NCBI GenBank assembly: GCA_903632075.3
Contig: CAHIKZ030000247.1
Coordinates: forward strand, 1,862,501-1,926,500
DNA: 64,000 nt
DNA from: Acanthosepion pharaonis
Taxonomy: Eukaryota; Mollusca; Cephalopoda; Sepiida; Sepiidae
Reading direction: 5' to 3'
A model generated the notes under the pieces. The model was not told where the DNA came from and did not search any database. It worked only from the letters and a program-made list of their open reading frames with translations. Both the position numbers and the translations under genes were made by a program. This document shows positions 11,040 to 21,300 of this stretch, one piece after another. Numbering within the stretch: the stretch's first letter is position 1; each line of letters opens with the position of its first letter.

Positions 11040-12764
11040 TATAGGAGATTAAATATTTGTCAATGTTGTGGAAATGAACACACCTCTCGAGAAGAGGACT
11101 TGAACTTGTCCAAATACAAAAATACAGATGTTGAGAATCTTATTAAGAGTTCTACAGTATGTAAACCTGATTCAGAAAGTATTTCAGAGACTACATAATT
11201 AGGGTTTCAAAATCAGTGAACAAAAATGTCAATTCCTTCTGGACAAGATTAAATATTTAGGTCAGATAATCAACAAAAAAAAAAAAAGGAAGAAGACCAG
11301 ATCTCAGTTGAAGAAGTGTCATTAAAGACATGCCTACCCCAACAAATTTGGTGACCCTACAATCATTTCTCAGATTAGAAAATTATTATAAAATTTATGA
11401 GCCAGATATGTACAAATTGCGAGCACTTCTGAATAATTTACTTAAGAAGATTACAAAATGGAATTGGTTTGCAGAATGTCAAAAAGCTTTTGAGGAATTA
11501 AAAAATGACTAACTACAGAGTTATTGGTAACACATTACAATGTGCACCATCAAATAATAGTAATGTTGGGCGTGAGTGAATATGGTGTAAAAGTTATGGC
11601 ATATTACTATATGCCATAACTTTTGAAGACAGTACAGTGAAAGCAGTTGCTCATGCTTCAAGAATTTTAATGAATACAGAAAAATGCTACAGTCAAATTG
11701 AAAAGCACTTGCTATAATTTTTGCTGTAAAGACATTTCACAGAATGATATTGGGAAGAAAATTCAAACTAACCATCATCCACTATTAATAATATTTGGTT
11801 CTAAAGAAGGGATTCCCATGCATACTACAAACAGACTATAGTGTTAGTGTACAATTTTATTGAACTATAGTTTCAAGATGGGATTTCTATCATCAAAGAA
11901 ACTGGAACATCTTATCCAGATTGACAGTAACTGTAAAGAAGATTTTGAAGATACTATGATTGCTTACTGGAATCCAATAGCTAAATTAAAAGCATGGTGT
12001 ATAACACTATTAAAGAATTGCTGGTTACAATAGATGATATCAAAATTCATTCTAAAAAGGGTATGTGTATTTAAAAAATGAATGATGTTAAGTTGAAATG
12101 GAGTGAAACTAAAATTAAACCTGCAAACAATAATACACCATTTTCTATTTGTGATAGGAGTACTTCTGTATGCAGACAGAGTTGTAATTCCATTATCACT
12201 ACAAAAAAGGATTTTAAAACAATTCCATGTAGAACATCCAGGAATAATGAGAATGAAGTCCCTGATAAGAAGCTATATGTATTGGCCAAAGTTGGACAAA
12301 GATATCCAAAATACAATTAGAAAATGTAATGGTTGTAAATCAACAGCAAAAATCACCACCTATAAATTATTAGACATGGCTGAGCACTTATAAACCACGG
12401 GCAAGACTACATATGGACTTTGCTGGACCACGAAATGGTTCATACTATTTTTGGTTAACAGTTTCACAAAATGACCCAAGATATTGAAGTGCAAACAACC
12501 TACTACCACATAATGATTAAACTCTTTTGCAAACTTTTTGCAAGATTTCGAGAGCCTGACAGTGTCATGTACGATAATGGAAGTCTATTTACTTTTAATG
12601 AGTTTTAAAATTTCTGCAAAAGCTACACGATTGAATATTTGACAATGCCGATTTGATATCACCTGAGGTTGAATGGTCAAGTAGAACAATTTGTTGACAT
12701 CTTCAAAAGAGCATTAAGAAAAGCTAAAGGTCTGGAAGCTGAAGAAACGGCACTACAGGAATTC
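11040..12764 (+). mobile_element. Ty3/Gypsy retrotransposon pol relic (zinc knuckle, RT/RNase H, integrase), degenerate
   Basis: Read in order on the plus strand: a gag-like zinc-knuckle start (CQCCGNEHTSRE) near 11058; a reverse-transcriptase tail with KIKYLGQIINKK near 11250; the RT/RNase H connection (LQSFLRLENYYKIYEPDM) at 11355-11412; RNase H words (AVAHASRILM near 11645); and an integrase HHCC zinc-binding domain at 12220-12330 (FHVEHPG followed by CNGC). The integrase core follows, with a recognisable HMDFAGP near 12415 and YDNGSLFTF near 12570. Stops and frameshifts are frequent, and the stretch between gag and RT is deleted. No LTRs were identified. It ends abruptly where mariner sequence starts near 12765. 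It is a dead element within the gene A intron. Confidence 0.85.
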
Positions 12765-13080
12765 AGACTGCAACCCTCTTGATTATTATGTGTGGGGCAC
12801 AGTTGAGCAAGAGATCAACAAAACTCATTGTAACACCAAATATAAACTGAAGGCAAGGATTATGGCAGCATTCACCAACTTAATCAAGGAGATCATCCAG
12901 AAGAGATGCAGGAGATTCTGAAGTCAATCTGAAGGCTGTGGTTGAAACCAACGGTGATTTTATTTAATAAATTGACTCTTTAGTATTTCAAGATATTTTT
13001 GTGTAATTTTGGTAAATATATCTGTTAAAATGAGATTTTCATTTTTGTATAATTTAATTGACAATTTATCCATCGCACCC
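12765..13080 (+). mobile_element. Mariner copy 2, 3' half of transposase plus right terminal repeat
   Basis: The plus strand reads LDYYVWGTVEQEINK, the mariner motif containing the third catalytic Asp, and then KARIMAAFTNLIKEI. It ends in the inverted terminal repeat AATTTATCCATCGCACCC, followed by TA. The 5' half and left repeat are absent; the element begins inside the Gypsy integrase relic. It is orientated opposite to the other mariner copies. Confidence 0.85.
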
Positions 13081-13254
13081 TATATATCAAAAAACCTATT
13101 TTTAAAAAATTTTAAATTTAAATTAAATTTACACACAAACACATTATCATTCAAATCTTTCATCCATAAAATTTTGAATATGAAATGAATAAATCCCAAA
13201 ATATTAAACAAACCATCCATGCAATTTCATTGCTAATCAAATACTGATTACCTA

Positions 13255-13302
<48 letters not shown>

Positions 13303-14254
13303 ATTTGTATATTCCCTTTTTTATTAGCATGTTCTATTTTAAATACTTTCGTTGGTTCAAATCTATGGTAGAAATGATTGCAAAACACTTCCCTCTTCCG
13401 ATTTTAAAAGCTGAAGCACACAAATGCATGCTGGGATTTCTTCCTAGCCAATAAAACAGGTCCCAGTAGGTCTTGTCTTGAAGTCTGAACACTACATTCA
13501 CTTATTCAAACTTGCTCTTGTGTGTCAACCCCAATTCTTAGTTTGTTAACTTTTTGCTATATTACTCTTCTTTTGCCTTATTACTGTTAATTCCCCTTGC
13601 ATATATTGTTTGCTTGCTTTATATTATTTTTTGCCTTGTTCCTTTTCTTGTTATTGCAAACTTTGCCAATTCTGTTTGTTGGGCAGTTCTGATATTTATT
13701 TACATTTAACAGTGGCTACTCACTCTACAACTTTTAAAAAAAGCTTTTTACACTAATAAAAAATAATATATTTTTTTATTATATATACTCATTAAAAGAC
13801 ATTTTCACATAATGGGATTTTCAAAATGGCTGTTTGTTTTCCTTGGATGATCCAGAACTCTACGGTTTTCACATTTTTTGAAAGGAATGTGCCAGCATTA
13901 CAACAGTTGGAAATAATTTCATTCCTTTTGTTTATGAATTTATTAATTACTTATTTATTAATTTTGAATAATTGGCATACTGACCCATTTCTTTTGAAAA
14001 ACTTGAAAAAGAACTTTAGACCTCAGAAAAACAAAAGCCCTTTTTGAAAATCATATCTGCGTGAAACAATCAGTTAATGGGTAAATAATCAAAACATTAT
14101 TTTTGTGTGTGCATGTGTGTGTGTAAAAATATAAAACAGTTATATAACATATAAGTTTATAGCCTAATGGTTTCAATAACATTTATACAACATTCATTTT
14201 TCAGCAATCCCCTTCCATGTCATTGCACTTTATTCTTAAGTTAATATATTAGAC
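13081..14254. other. Intronic stretch with a (GT)n microsatellite, no gene
   Basis: A long (GT)n of about 21 units lies at 13257-13300. A short poly-T/AT stretch is near 13770. The remainder, including a somewhat C-richer part at 13440-13680, matches nothing I recognise. Confidence 0.5.
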
Positions 14255-14801
14255 CAGTAATTCTCAATTGCCATGTCCTGGCACTACTAGTGTGCCATGT
14301 GATCCTCTTAAGTGTGCAGTGAAATATTGTCCCACCGTGTGTGTGTGTGGAAGTAGTAATGGTACAGTGTTAGTATTTGAATAAATAAGTATTAAACTTT
14401 TTATCTCACATTAGCTAAAAAGGCTTTATCAGTTTTATTGCAATTTTCTACTTCTTATTTATGTGAATTACGCTTATCAACCCTAAATAACAAAAAATAA
14501 GAAGACAGACTACACTCAACTGAAGAAGAAAAATGAAGGTCTGTTTATCACATATTTGACCAAACATTGAAGAAATCACGACAAAACACCAGGCACAATT
14601 TTCACACTAAATAAGTTGCTCAAATAACTGAGTAGAAACATTGAAATAAAGTAAGTCCGTATTTATGCATGTATTTTTTTTTAAATCTGAGTTTATTTTC
14701 TAACATTTAAATGTATACCCTTTAAAATTTTTGCTAAGTGTGCCATGATATTTTCATTTGCTCCAAAATGTACCATTGCTTAAAAAAGTTGAGAAACACT
14801 G
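14255..14801. mobile_element. hAT-type non-autonomous element (547 bp) with 8 bp target duplication
   Basis: Left end CAGTAATTCTCAATTGCC and right end AAGTTGAGAAACACTG are imperfect inverted repeats of the common hAT type. They are flanked by TATTAGAC at 14247-14254 and TATTAGAT at 14802-14809, an 8 bp duplication with one mismatch. The interior contains a GTGTGCCATG word near both ends and no coding capacity. Confidence 0.75.
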
Positions 14802-15108
14802 TATTAGATATCATAGAGTACATATTTCAAATCAAACTTCAGCTAATATCTACCTGGCTATAGATTTACTGATGTACCTTAGTGTGTGTGTGTGTGTGTG
14901 TACACACTTATACTTGCATACAGATAAATGGGTATAGGTGCATGCACAGAGTGAACTCAGAGGAAGGAAAGTAGAATAATAGGCAGATGGTATCTATATG
15001 CATAACTGGGTAGAGAGATAGACAAAAAAAACAAAAAAAACAATGACAGAGAAAAAAAAGATCACTTAAATTAATATTGATCTTTGACCCCCAACATGCT
15101 TTTCCTAC

Positions 15109-15474
15109 CTTTATTTTTATCCTGGTTCAGGTTACTACTTTTGAGATTAATGTCTTTGGTTGAACCCAGAGTTTTATCTGACTTAAATTTGAGAGATGCA
15201 CTGCGTCTGATATGTTCACCAGTGGATTTTCGGTACCGGTTGCGTGAGGCCCGCACACTCTGGCTACGTTGAGGCTTAGTCTTGCTTGAGCTCTTCTTAC
15301 CATCCTGAGCACTGCTTGATGTTTGGCATGATATCGATCGCACTTGGGTCTTTGGTGTAGGGATCATCGGGATGTACAATGGCTTGTATGGAGACCAAGG
15401 AACAGTGAATGAGCCAGAATTGTCACCAATAGGTACACGGTAAGTATCAGGTGTCACCACAAAATATCCGCTAC
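15109..15474 (-). CDS. Gene A penultimate exon, basic Ser/Arg-rich segment
   Basis: The exon is bounded on the minus strand by an acceptor TATATTTCCAG at 15475 and a donor AAAG|GTAGGA at 15109/15108. It is 366 nt with phase 1 at both ends, so skipping would keep the frame. It encodes SGYFVVTPDTYRVPIGDNSG, then a Pro/Tyr-rich stretch (VPWSPYKPLYIPMIPTP), and then a strongly basic Ser/Arg/Lys-rich part (RSISCQTSSS, RASRNRYRK, RRSASLKFKSDK). The splice phase and composition link it to the terminal exon at 2579-4218. The many RxxS/RSxS sites would suit basophilic kinases, which is inference. Codon use is balanced and GC is higher than the surrounding DNA. The upstream neighbour exon was not found in this window. 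No family is recognised. Confidence 0.75.
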
Positions 15475-15834
15475 CTGGAAATATAGGTAAAGAAAAGATT
15501 TTATTTGATTATTGAAAAGTTTTTAAAATTTAATAGATAAACTTTATTTCCTTTTTTTTTTATAAATATACTTTTTGAACATAATGTCCTTTCGTGTTTC
15601 TTGTATTTTCTTTTGATAGTATTTCTGTGTTCCTTAGAGAGATAAATCTGTACATTTCTAACAAAACAGGTACAATCAGAAGAGCCATACAATACTTAAA
15701 TGAAACTGGTAGACAATTATACACATTGGAGTTTAGGTGCTCCATTATACTAATACTGTGCCTGACTAAGCTAATCCTATAAACTATCTACAATTTACAA
15801 CAAAAGCTTCACCTCGCCATGGATCAGTGGTTAA

Positions 15835-16053
15835 CCCTTTAGCATTTAACATGCCCAAACCTGACCAGTAAATATCGGTTATCAATTTTCAACTCGCGGT
15901 AACCTGCCCCATGTATATTCTGCCATAATATATAGCAACATCATTGCAAATAACACAGGAAGCTATGTAAACAGTGAGACTTTGACCATAAACAGTAAGA
16001 TTTTGAGAGCCGGTATTTATGGGGCTGGTTTGAGCATATTGAATGCTAAAGGG
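15835..16053. mobile_element. piggyBac-type MITE (219 bp) flanked by TTAA
   Basis: TTAA at 15831-15834 and 16054-16057 flank the ends CCCTTTAGCATTTAACATG and GAATGCTAAAGGG, which are inverse copies. The second part of the inverted repeat (GCCCAAACC / GGTTTGAGC) also matches with small changes. TTAA target duplication with CCC..GGG ends is the hallmark of piggyBac elements. There is no coding capacity. Confidence 0.85.
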
Positions 16054-16155
16054 TTAACAAGTAATAATTTATGAAATATTAAATGATTATTACTTAAGAC
16101 TCCAGACTTTTGACTTTTACCAAACTAAGCTCAGACACAAGTGTATTTAATATAT

Positions 16156-16310
16156 CTTTGGAAACAATGTATGTCTTTCTTGACATGCAAAATATCACAT
16201 GAAAAAAGTTTTATTTATAAGATGAAAACCCGCAATTACACTATTTTCTTTAAAAAATAAAAAATAAAAAAAATAGATATACACAAGGCATACAAAAGCA
16301 TGAATCTATC
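16156..16310 (+). repeat. Direct repeat, unit 1 of a 155 bp pair
   Basis: The unit starts CTTTGGAAACAATGTATGTC and ends near GAATCTATCTTCCC. It recurs at 17094-17248 with few differences, mainly a poly-A length change near 16245-16275. The two are 938 bp apart. They could be two insertions of one element or the flanks of an insertion. Confidence 0.75.
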
Positions 16311-17093
16311 TTCCCACACCAATAGTTTATTAAAGACTGGATAAGTATATAAAGAAAAAATACTATAAAGTAATCCAGAGTACCATCTTGTCGTGAGTAA
16401 CATTGGATAAATTCAGCTAGTTTAATCTTTTCAATATTTTTGCACAAACATATTTTTTTATATTAATGAGTTCATGAGACACTGTTCAATACTTTACTTT
16501 TTTTTTGCAAAAGCGTTATTTTTGTAATGTAAAAACGTCCCAAGAAGAAACAACAGGGATTATTTACAGAAATTAACAACAAGGATTATTAACATATTTT
16601 CTTGAGAGGTATATTTAAATTGGAAAGAAGTAGAGAAAAAAATTAAAACAAACAAAAATCAGATAAATAATTTGAAAAAAATTTTCTAAGGAAAAAAAAA
16701 CTAAAAAAAAAGAAACATTTAAAAAAGAAAAAATTGAAAAAAGAAAAAACAAATTAAAAAATGAAATTATAAAAAGAAATGAAAAATTCAGTAAACCAAT
16801 AAATAAAAAGATTTCATTTCAAGTGAGTTTTGGCTTTTCAAACCCTTGAACAAAACTTTATATAAATATATTTTCTTTTCTTCATTCTTTTCTTTTATTA
16901 GTTTGTCCATTTCTTTTTTGTTTAATTCAAATATATCTCATTTCTAAAAATCTTTTCTTTCCAGAATTAATGAATTAATTAATTACTGTAATGAGTGACT
17001 AAAGTTGGTTACATAAATCTGTTTTCAAGTTCAATTAATTAAAAATAAAATTAGAGATGTCAATTTCAGAACAACTGAAAACTGGTTTTTCCA
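16311..17093. other. A-rich spacer between the two direct repeats
   Basis: Extremely A-rich sequence (16600-16810) with no coding or mobile-element signature. Confidence 0.4.
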
Positions 17094-17248
17094 ACTTTGG
17101 AAACAATGTATGTCTTTCTTGACATGCAAAATATCACATGAAAAAAGTTTTATTTACAAGATGAAGACCTGCAATTACACTATTTTTTTTAAAAAAAAAT
17201 AGATATACACAAGGCATAGAAATGCATGAATCCATCTTTCTCCACCAG
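17094..17248 (+). repeat. Direct repeat, unit 2 of a 155 bp pair
   Basis: Nearly identical to 16156-16310. After the repeat, 17340-17425 reads like the tail of an RTE element (LWRAIIAFILKGHD on the plus strand). The repeat may therefore be part of a LINE-linked segment. Confidence 0.7.
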
Positions 17249-17609
17249 CCATCGATAAAATGGTAAAGCAGACTGAACTCTTTAGCAACAAATCCAGTAG
17301 AATAACAAATCTGTGAAGAAGGCAACATCTTTCTCAAGGACAATCATGGCAATTCACAAATTTTAAGGAAAGGAAGCTGTAGAGAGCCATTATTGCCTTC
17401 ATCCTGAAGGGGCATGACATTTAAAAAGGGAATCAAATATGCTGAAAAGTTCTTTGTTGAGCCAAGAAATCCCCCCCACCTCACTCAAAATTCTGAAGTT
17501 AGGTTATTTGCTCAGATTCTGAGCTGAAAACTTACTTTTTAGCACCCTTTCATGCATAGGTAAATCAATAAGTATGCAGCCTAATGAAGAAAAAAAAAAA
17601 AAAAAGCAT

Positions 17610-18170
17610 TTTTTTTTTTTTTTTTACTAAAGTTCACCCAATACAAGGCCCAAGAGCCACTCAATTTAACAGTTTACTGAATGGTGTGATATGAACATAA
17701 GTGGAGAAAGTATGAAGTGAAGCTTACAAGGATATGAAGAATAGATAACAGCTTTGAAGAGGTTAAGATTGTAATGTCTGGAGGTAGCATCCACACAGAA
17801 AACTATCCACAAAGTAGTGGTTCTTGGGAAGAAACTGTCCGAGTGGAACATCTTGCTAACCAAAGGAATAGATAGGGAATGAAGATGATTCAACTCTGCA
17901 GACATAGCAAGCTTGACTGAAAAGGTCTGAGCTGGTAGTACTAAACAAGTGAGCATGTCAGAACATTTGCCATGGAAGTGGCAATAGTCTTGCAATATTT
18001 CACCTGTGGGAAAGGGACTGTAGGATGAAAACAATTCTGAGCCCTGTCAAAGCTGTAAAATGATGGGTAAATCCTGCCCAGGTATGGCAGCAATACTTTA
18101 TTTTTCGTTTGATCTAACTTGTAAAGAAAGCATGCTAAAAGAAGTAGTTAGATAGTTTCTGGGGTGGTAC
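17610..18170 (-). mobile_element. CR1/Jockey-like LINE 3' fragment (degenerate)
   Basis: On the minus strand broken frames show the family order YCCHTW, then YCHFHGKCSDML, then SFFPRTTTLW. These correspond to YCCHIWSG, YKYFHGNCSDELL and SFIPCTSRLWNTLP of the better-preserved copy at 19354-19970. The T-rich start at 17608 corresponds to its poly-A tail. Several stops and frameshifts are present. Confidence 0.7.
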
Positions 18171-18299
18171 AAAGAGCTGGCTGGTTTTCAGCATCTTTTG
18201 CAATGAATTTTATATATATATGTATATAAATAAAAAGAAAGAACTAAGATATATAATCCAGTGTAGCGAAAAAAAAAACATATTTTAAATCAATTAATT

Positions 18300-18301
<2 letters not shown>

Positions 18302-18335
<34 letters not shown>
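18302..18335. repeat. (TA)n microsatellite
   Basis: Pure TA tract immediately left of the inverted-repeat element at 18339. Confidence 0.9.
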
Positions 18336-18338
<3 letters not shown>

Positions 18339-18342
<4 letters not shown>

Positions 18343-18926
18343 TAAAAGTGAACATAGAAGTCAACATTTAGAGGCGACAGTCTGTTTCATGCTAGATGCA
18401 ATCGTCAGGCCACAAGTGCTGTTATTTTTCTCGGCTATTTATATATATACGGGTCAGTGGTGCATTATGGGTAGTCTATTTTGGCGGTTAGTTTACCGGA
18501 AGTCGTTTATTTATTTATTTGGGTTAAATTATTTTGCTTGTTTTTATTTATTTTTATTTCTTATCTTATATATTTATTTATTTTTTTAATCGGTGTTTTT
18601 ATTAATGTAGTAAAAATTTGTTTATATCGCTTATTTAATAGTTTTGTTTTGGTTTGGGGAGATAATTAAAGCTATTTATTCAATTTTGGGGTTGATTGTT
18701 GTAGTTTATTCTAATTATTATTTTGTCGGGAACAGTTTTTAATTTGTTTATTACTTCATGTATTTATTTGGATTGATCATCTTTATTTGTTTTTTCTAAT
18801 GGTTAAGTTATCGAGATTAGTTTATTTATCTGGATGAATTTAGGTCACTCATGGCCTGACGATTGCATCTAGCATGAAACAGACTGTCACCTCTAAGTGT
18901 TGACTTCTATGTTCACTTTTATATTT
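18339..18926. repeat. Inverted-repeat structure (about 74 bp arms, 440 bp T/G-rich core), possible retroelement terminal unit
   Basis: Arms at 18339-18412 and 18852-18926 are inverse copies with only a few mismatches. Shared words are TAGATGCAATCGTCAGGCCA and AGTCTGTTTCATGC. The core is extremely T- and G-rich on the plus strand with almost no C in 18520-18840, a strong strand asymmetry. It holds no coding frame of substance. Such arms resemble terminal parts of Penelope-like or foldback elements, but I cannot assign it. It is flanked on both sides by (TA)n tracts. Confidence 0.65.
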
Positions 18927-18992
18927 ACACACGCTCTCTGATATTGAGCACTTTATCCCATAAATATAGCACATCTTAAGACTATATTTCTT

Positions 18993-18994
<2 letters not shown>

Positions 18995-19027
<33 letters not shown>
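18995..19027. repeat. (TA)n microsatellite
   Basis: Pure TA tract right of the inverted-repeat structure. Confidence 0.9.
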
Positions 19028-19029
<2 letters not shown>

Positions 19030-19337
19030 TTTCCACTTTTCAAGGAATCTCATTAAGAGTGCAACTGTTCATTATGATAGGTGAAAATTTAAGGTTTTCT
19101 CAGTGATTATGAAACATTATGAGCTTGCTTATGGAGGTATTGAATGTTATAAAACAGTTCCCCCACCCATTTTTACATAAATATTTTTCAACAGCCTCCT
19201 TCCTTGTCAATACACTTAATTCAATGTGGGATATTAATTATTGATTGAACCTTGTATAGTAACAACTTAAAATTCAGATAATGTATTTGTGAGGTTATGA
19301 ACTTACTGATCCACATCTGTATTATTTAAAACCAAAT

Positions 19338-19970
19338 TTTTTTTTTTTTTTTTAAGCATTACGCCCCGAGCAAGGCGTGAAGCCACTAGGATGCAGGGGG
19401 TTGCAGAAGATTTGGAGCGAGATCAGATAGGAGTGATAGAAGAGGATGAGGAGAAGGATAGTAGTTAGATCAAGGTGACTGGAGATGTCGATTGACATTA
19501 CATTTGAATAGCTGGAGATTATAGCTCTCAGGGAAACAGTAATTGGGAAGGGTGTTCCACAGGCGAGAGGTGCAAGGTATGAAGCTATTGGAGTAGAAGA
19601 GACGGCTACATTTAAAAGTGTTTATAGTGTAAGGGTGGGAGCGGGATGCCAGCCTCATAGGGCGCTTGAATTCATGGAGTCTGGGAACCAGTGAAAGCAG
19701 CTCATCGGAGCAATTACCATGAAAGTATTTGTAGAAAAGACAGAGAGAGGCGACAGCGCGTCTGTGAGAGAGTGACTGCAGACGAGACGCCAGATCAGGG
19801 CCAATTACATTACATATCCGTCTCTGGATCTTGTCAAGAACTCCGAGGTAAACAGAAGGTGCCCCAGACCATATATGGCAGCAATACTCCATGCAAGGGC
19901 GAATGGTTGTTTTGTATATTTGAAGTATCGATTCCGGGGATAAAAATTTTGATGTTAGACAGAATAGAAT
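19338..19970 (-). mobile_element. CR1/Jockey-like LINE, C-terminal part of reverse transcriptase ORF, best-preserved copy
   Basis: An open frame of 140 codons (19892-19470) begins at an internal Met. It carries the family signature MEYCCHIWSGAP, LDKIQRRICNVIG, HRRAVASLCLFYKYFHGNC, SRSHPYTI and SRLWNTLPNYCFPESYNLQ, and ends near RHLQSP. These are C-terminal segments downstream of the polymerase motifs in a CR1/Jockey-group non-LTR element. The T-run at 19338-19353 is the poly-A tail on the minus strand. The plus-strand sequence at 19355-19400 (ACGCCCCGAGCAAGGCG) is the 3' UTR. The copy is 5'-truncated and cannot move on its own. Confidence 0.85.
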
Positions 19971-20079
19971 GACATTCTAGTATTTTCAGTATAGCAAAGA
20001 TTTTTTTTTCTTTTTAATGTTTTTTTATGTTTTTTCTCTTCAGTATTCTTTTCATTCAAACTATAAATTCCAGGTGTCA

Positions 20080-21300
20080 GAATTGAGTATGAAAATTTGA
20101 TGATTAACAGAGGATATAAAATATAATAATCTGAAAGTGCATTGAAATAGCAAAAGATACCTTCCAAAAACTAAGAAAAGTATTAAGAAGCAGGAAAATT
20201 TCATTACACACAAAGGGAAGAGTGCTGAACTGTAATATAATATTAGTCCCCCTATATCAGGGGTGTCCAAACTTTGTTTTAAAGAGGGCTAGATTTGATG
20301 AGTGAATATGCGTGAGGACCAACCATTCTGCTTGGCATTCTTTGAACCATTAAAAAAATATGCCTGAGATAAAAGAAATTCCAGGAAGCTATAATATATC
20401 TGTGGTTAATCTTAAACATTACATATTCTTGGTAATTAATGTTGTCAGTCAATTTTTAAGTTAAAAACATATGAATAGGAACATAACATCAACATTCATC
20501 TTATTAAGAAGTAGAAAACAAAATGAAAACAAGTCCAAGTGTCCAAATATATTTATAACTGATTTTGACCAACACAAAACAAATTTAATTCACTAAAGAT
20601 TTTAGAATTTATTTATCTCTAATGACCAAAACAAATAACTTGCCTGCACTAATGTCAAGGCTGATACTCAGACCTGAACTGCAGTATGTAGGCCAGGTCT
20701 GAGTTCAAAGACGGTGATTTTAGAAATTGACTGGAAAAGGTCAGGGTCACACAGTGCTGCTGACATCTTTAGGTAAAAACATGAAATTGCATTTCTTGGT
20801 TGTGTACTTTACATACTCTGAAAATACTGGTGGGCTGTCAGTGATATATTTTATGACAAAGGATGGGAGCCATATGAAATTGCTCCTGGGCCAGACTTTG
20901 GACATGCCTGCCTTATATGATAATGAAATATGGACAAATCAGATGAAGAGGAGACTTAATGCAACAGAAATATGATTTTACAGAAGGAAGCTGAGAATAC
21001 CATGGACTGAACATGTAAGCAATGACAAAGCTTTAAGGAAAATGGAAACAAAAGGACCGTTTTACTGAGAATCAGAAAAAGACAACTGAACTTTTTAAGA
21101 CACATAATGAGGAAAGTGGACTTGGAAAATTTGACACTCACAAGACATGTTAAAGGACAGAAAAAAGCAGCAAATAGCCTACCTAATGAACTTGTGTAAA
21201 TAATTGGTAAAATAGAGATTAGGAGGGATAGCAAAAAGACAAACCTCACTTATAGTTATGGAAAGCCATGATCGGCCAAATCCTGAAAGAACATGACATA
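20080..21300 (+). mobile_element. RTE-type LINE fragment split by a hAT insertion
   Basis: The left part (20080-20257) matches 9430-9540: AAAGTATTAAGAAGC.., GTGCTGAACTGTAATATAAT. The right part (20911-21300) continues the same order: QMKRRLNATE, then FYRRKLRIPWTEHVSN, KMETKGP, LRHIM-like words and WKAMIGQILKEHD. The two parts are separated exactly by the element at 20258-20910. Frameshifts and stops show that it is dead. Confidence 0.8.
20258..20910. mobile_element. hAT-type non-autonomous element (653 bp) inserted in the RTE fragment
   Basis: Ends CAGGGGTGTCCAAACTTTG and CAGACTTTGGACATGCCTG are the classical hAT inverted terminal repeat with three changes. The flanks are CCCTATAT (20250-20257) and CCTTATAT (20911-20918), an 8 bp target duplication with one mismatch. 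The interior has no transposase. Near its right end a segment reads AAGGATGGGAGCCATATGAA and GGGCCAGACTTTGGAC, typical of this class. Confidence 0.85.
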
